NCBI GenBank assembly: GCA_964625745.1
Contig: CAZVCJ010000250.1
Location: 1-5,159 of the forward strand
Direction: 5' to 3'
DNA: 5,159 nucleotides
From: CAZVCJ01 sp964625745
GTDB lineage: Bacteria > Chloroflexota > Anaerolineae > VGOG01
Of this stretch, positions 5,028-5,159 are shown one piece after another. Every line of letters starts with the position of its first letter. The stretch's first letter is position 1. The notes beneath the pieces are model-generated. The model had not been told where the DNA came from, did no database searches, and saw nothing but the letters and a program-made list of their open reading frames with translations. The position numbers and the translations under genes were made by a program.

Positions 5028-5159
5028 GTTACCCCTGTTTCTTTAACCCAAAACGCAAGCATTCCCTGTCCCAGGGCTGAAACTCGCCACCGACATTCCC
5101 AATATTGAGAGCCTTTCGTAATTATGCCCACGCGAGAACTTTGGAACGCGAGCGGATCA
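5028..5159. other. Upstream region of the redoxin gene, no recognisable gene
   Basis: These 132 nt precede the redoxin. Short minus-strand frames cross it, one ending in TAA immediately before the GTG start, but none gives a sequence I recognise and no gene end can be asserted. GGGAATG occurs twice on the minus strand 36 nt apart, and CCCTG/CAGGG (5064-5068, 5072-5076) forms a short inverted repeat. No convincing -35/-10 pair was found, so the promoter may lie beyond the window. Confidence 0.4.

Noticed and set aside
5028..5159. C-terminus of an upstream gene on the minus strand
   Set aside because: Two frames are open for parts of the stretch, but the translations are short, unlike any family I recognise, and cannot be separated from chance.

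Overview
The window is about 5.2 kb of moderately GC-rich bacterial DNA with every credible gene on the minus strand. The organism is probably an environmental member of Chloroflexota (Anaerolineae-like). This rests on the style of the lipoprotein solute-binding protein and on the wording of a nucleotidyltransferase remnant, and it is an inference; there is no rRNA or other marker.

Layout in the direction of transcription (high to low coordinates). (1) 5027-4428: a membrane-anchored thioredoxin-fold protein of the TlpA/MauD type with a CRAC active site. (2) 4340-4053: a small secreted protein whose predicted mature part has 10 cysteines in 57 residues; it follows 87 nt behind the redoxin and has a strong ribosome binding site. 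A perfect 35-nt palindrome (4008-4042) closes this pair. (3) 3893-1359: a very large lipoprotein with two complete family 1 extracellular solute-binding domains in tandem, separated by a Pro-rich linker; an intrinsic terminator follows at 1271-1306. (4) 1243-1022: a 5'-truncated remnant of an MNT-type nucleotidyltransferase lacking the catalytic motif. (5) 1021-786: a repeat-dense regulatory region with a consensus extended -10 box, tandem 12-mers and a longer direct repeat on both sides. (6) 785-93: an OmpR/PhoB-type response regulator whose receiver domain has Gly where the phosphorylated Asp should be. The extreme left edge repeats the same 12 bp as the regulator's -10 region and is probably a promoter firing out of the window.

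The redoxin and the Cys-rich protein look like one functional unit: an exported thiol-disulfide enzyme next to an exported protein that would need disulfides or thiol chemistry. The double binding protein has no permease or ATPase gene in the window, so it either uses components encoded elsewhere or acts as a sensor or scavenger. The regulator is likely phosphorylation-independent and possibly autoregulated through the 12-mers in front of its own promoter. No mobile element, CRISPR array, tRNA or rRNA is visible.
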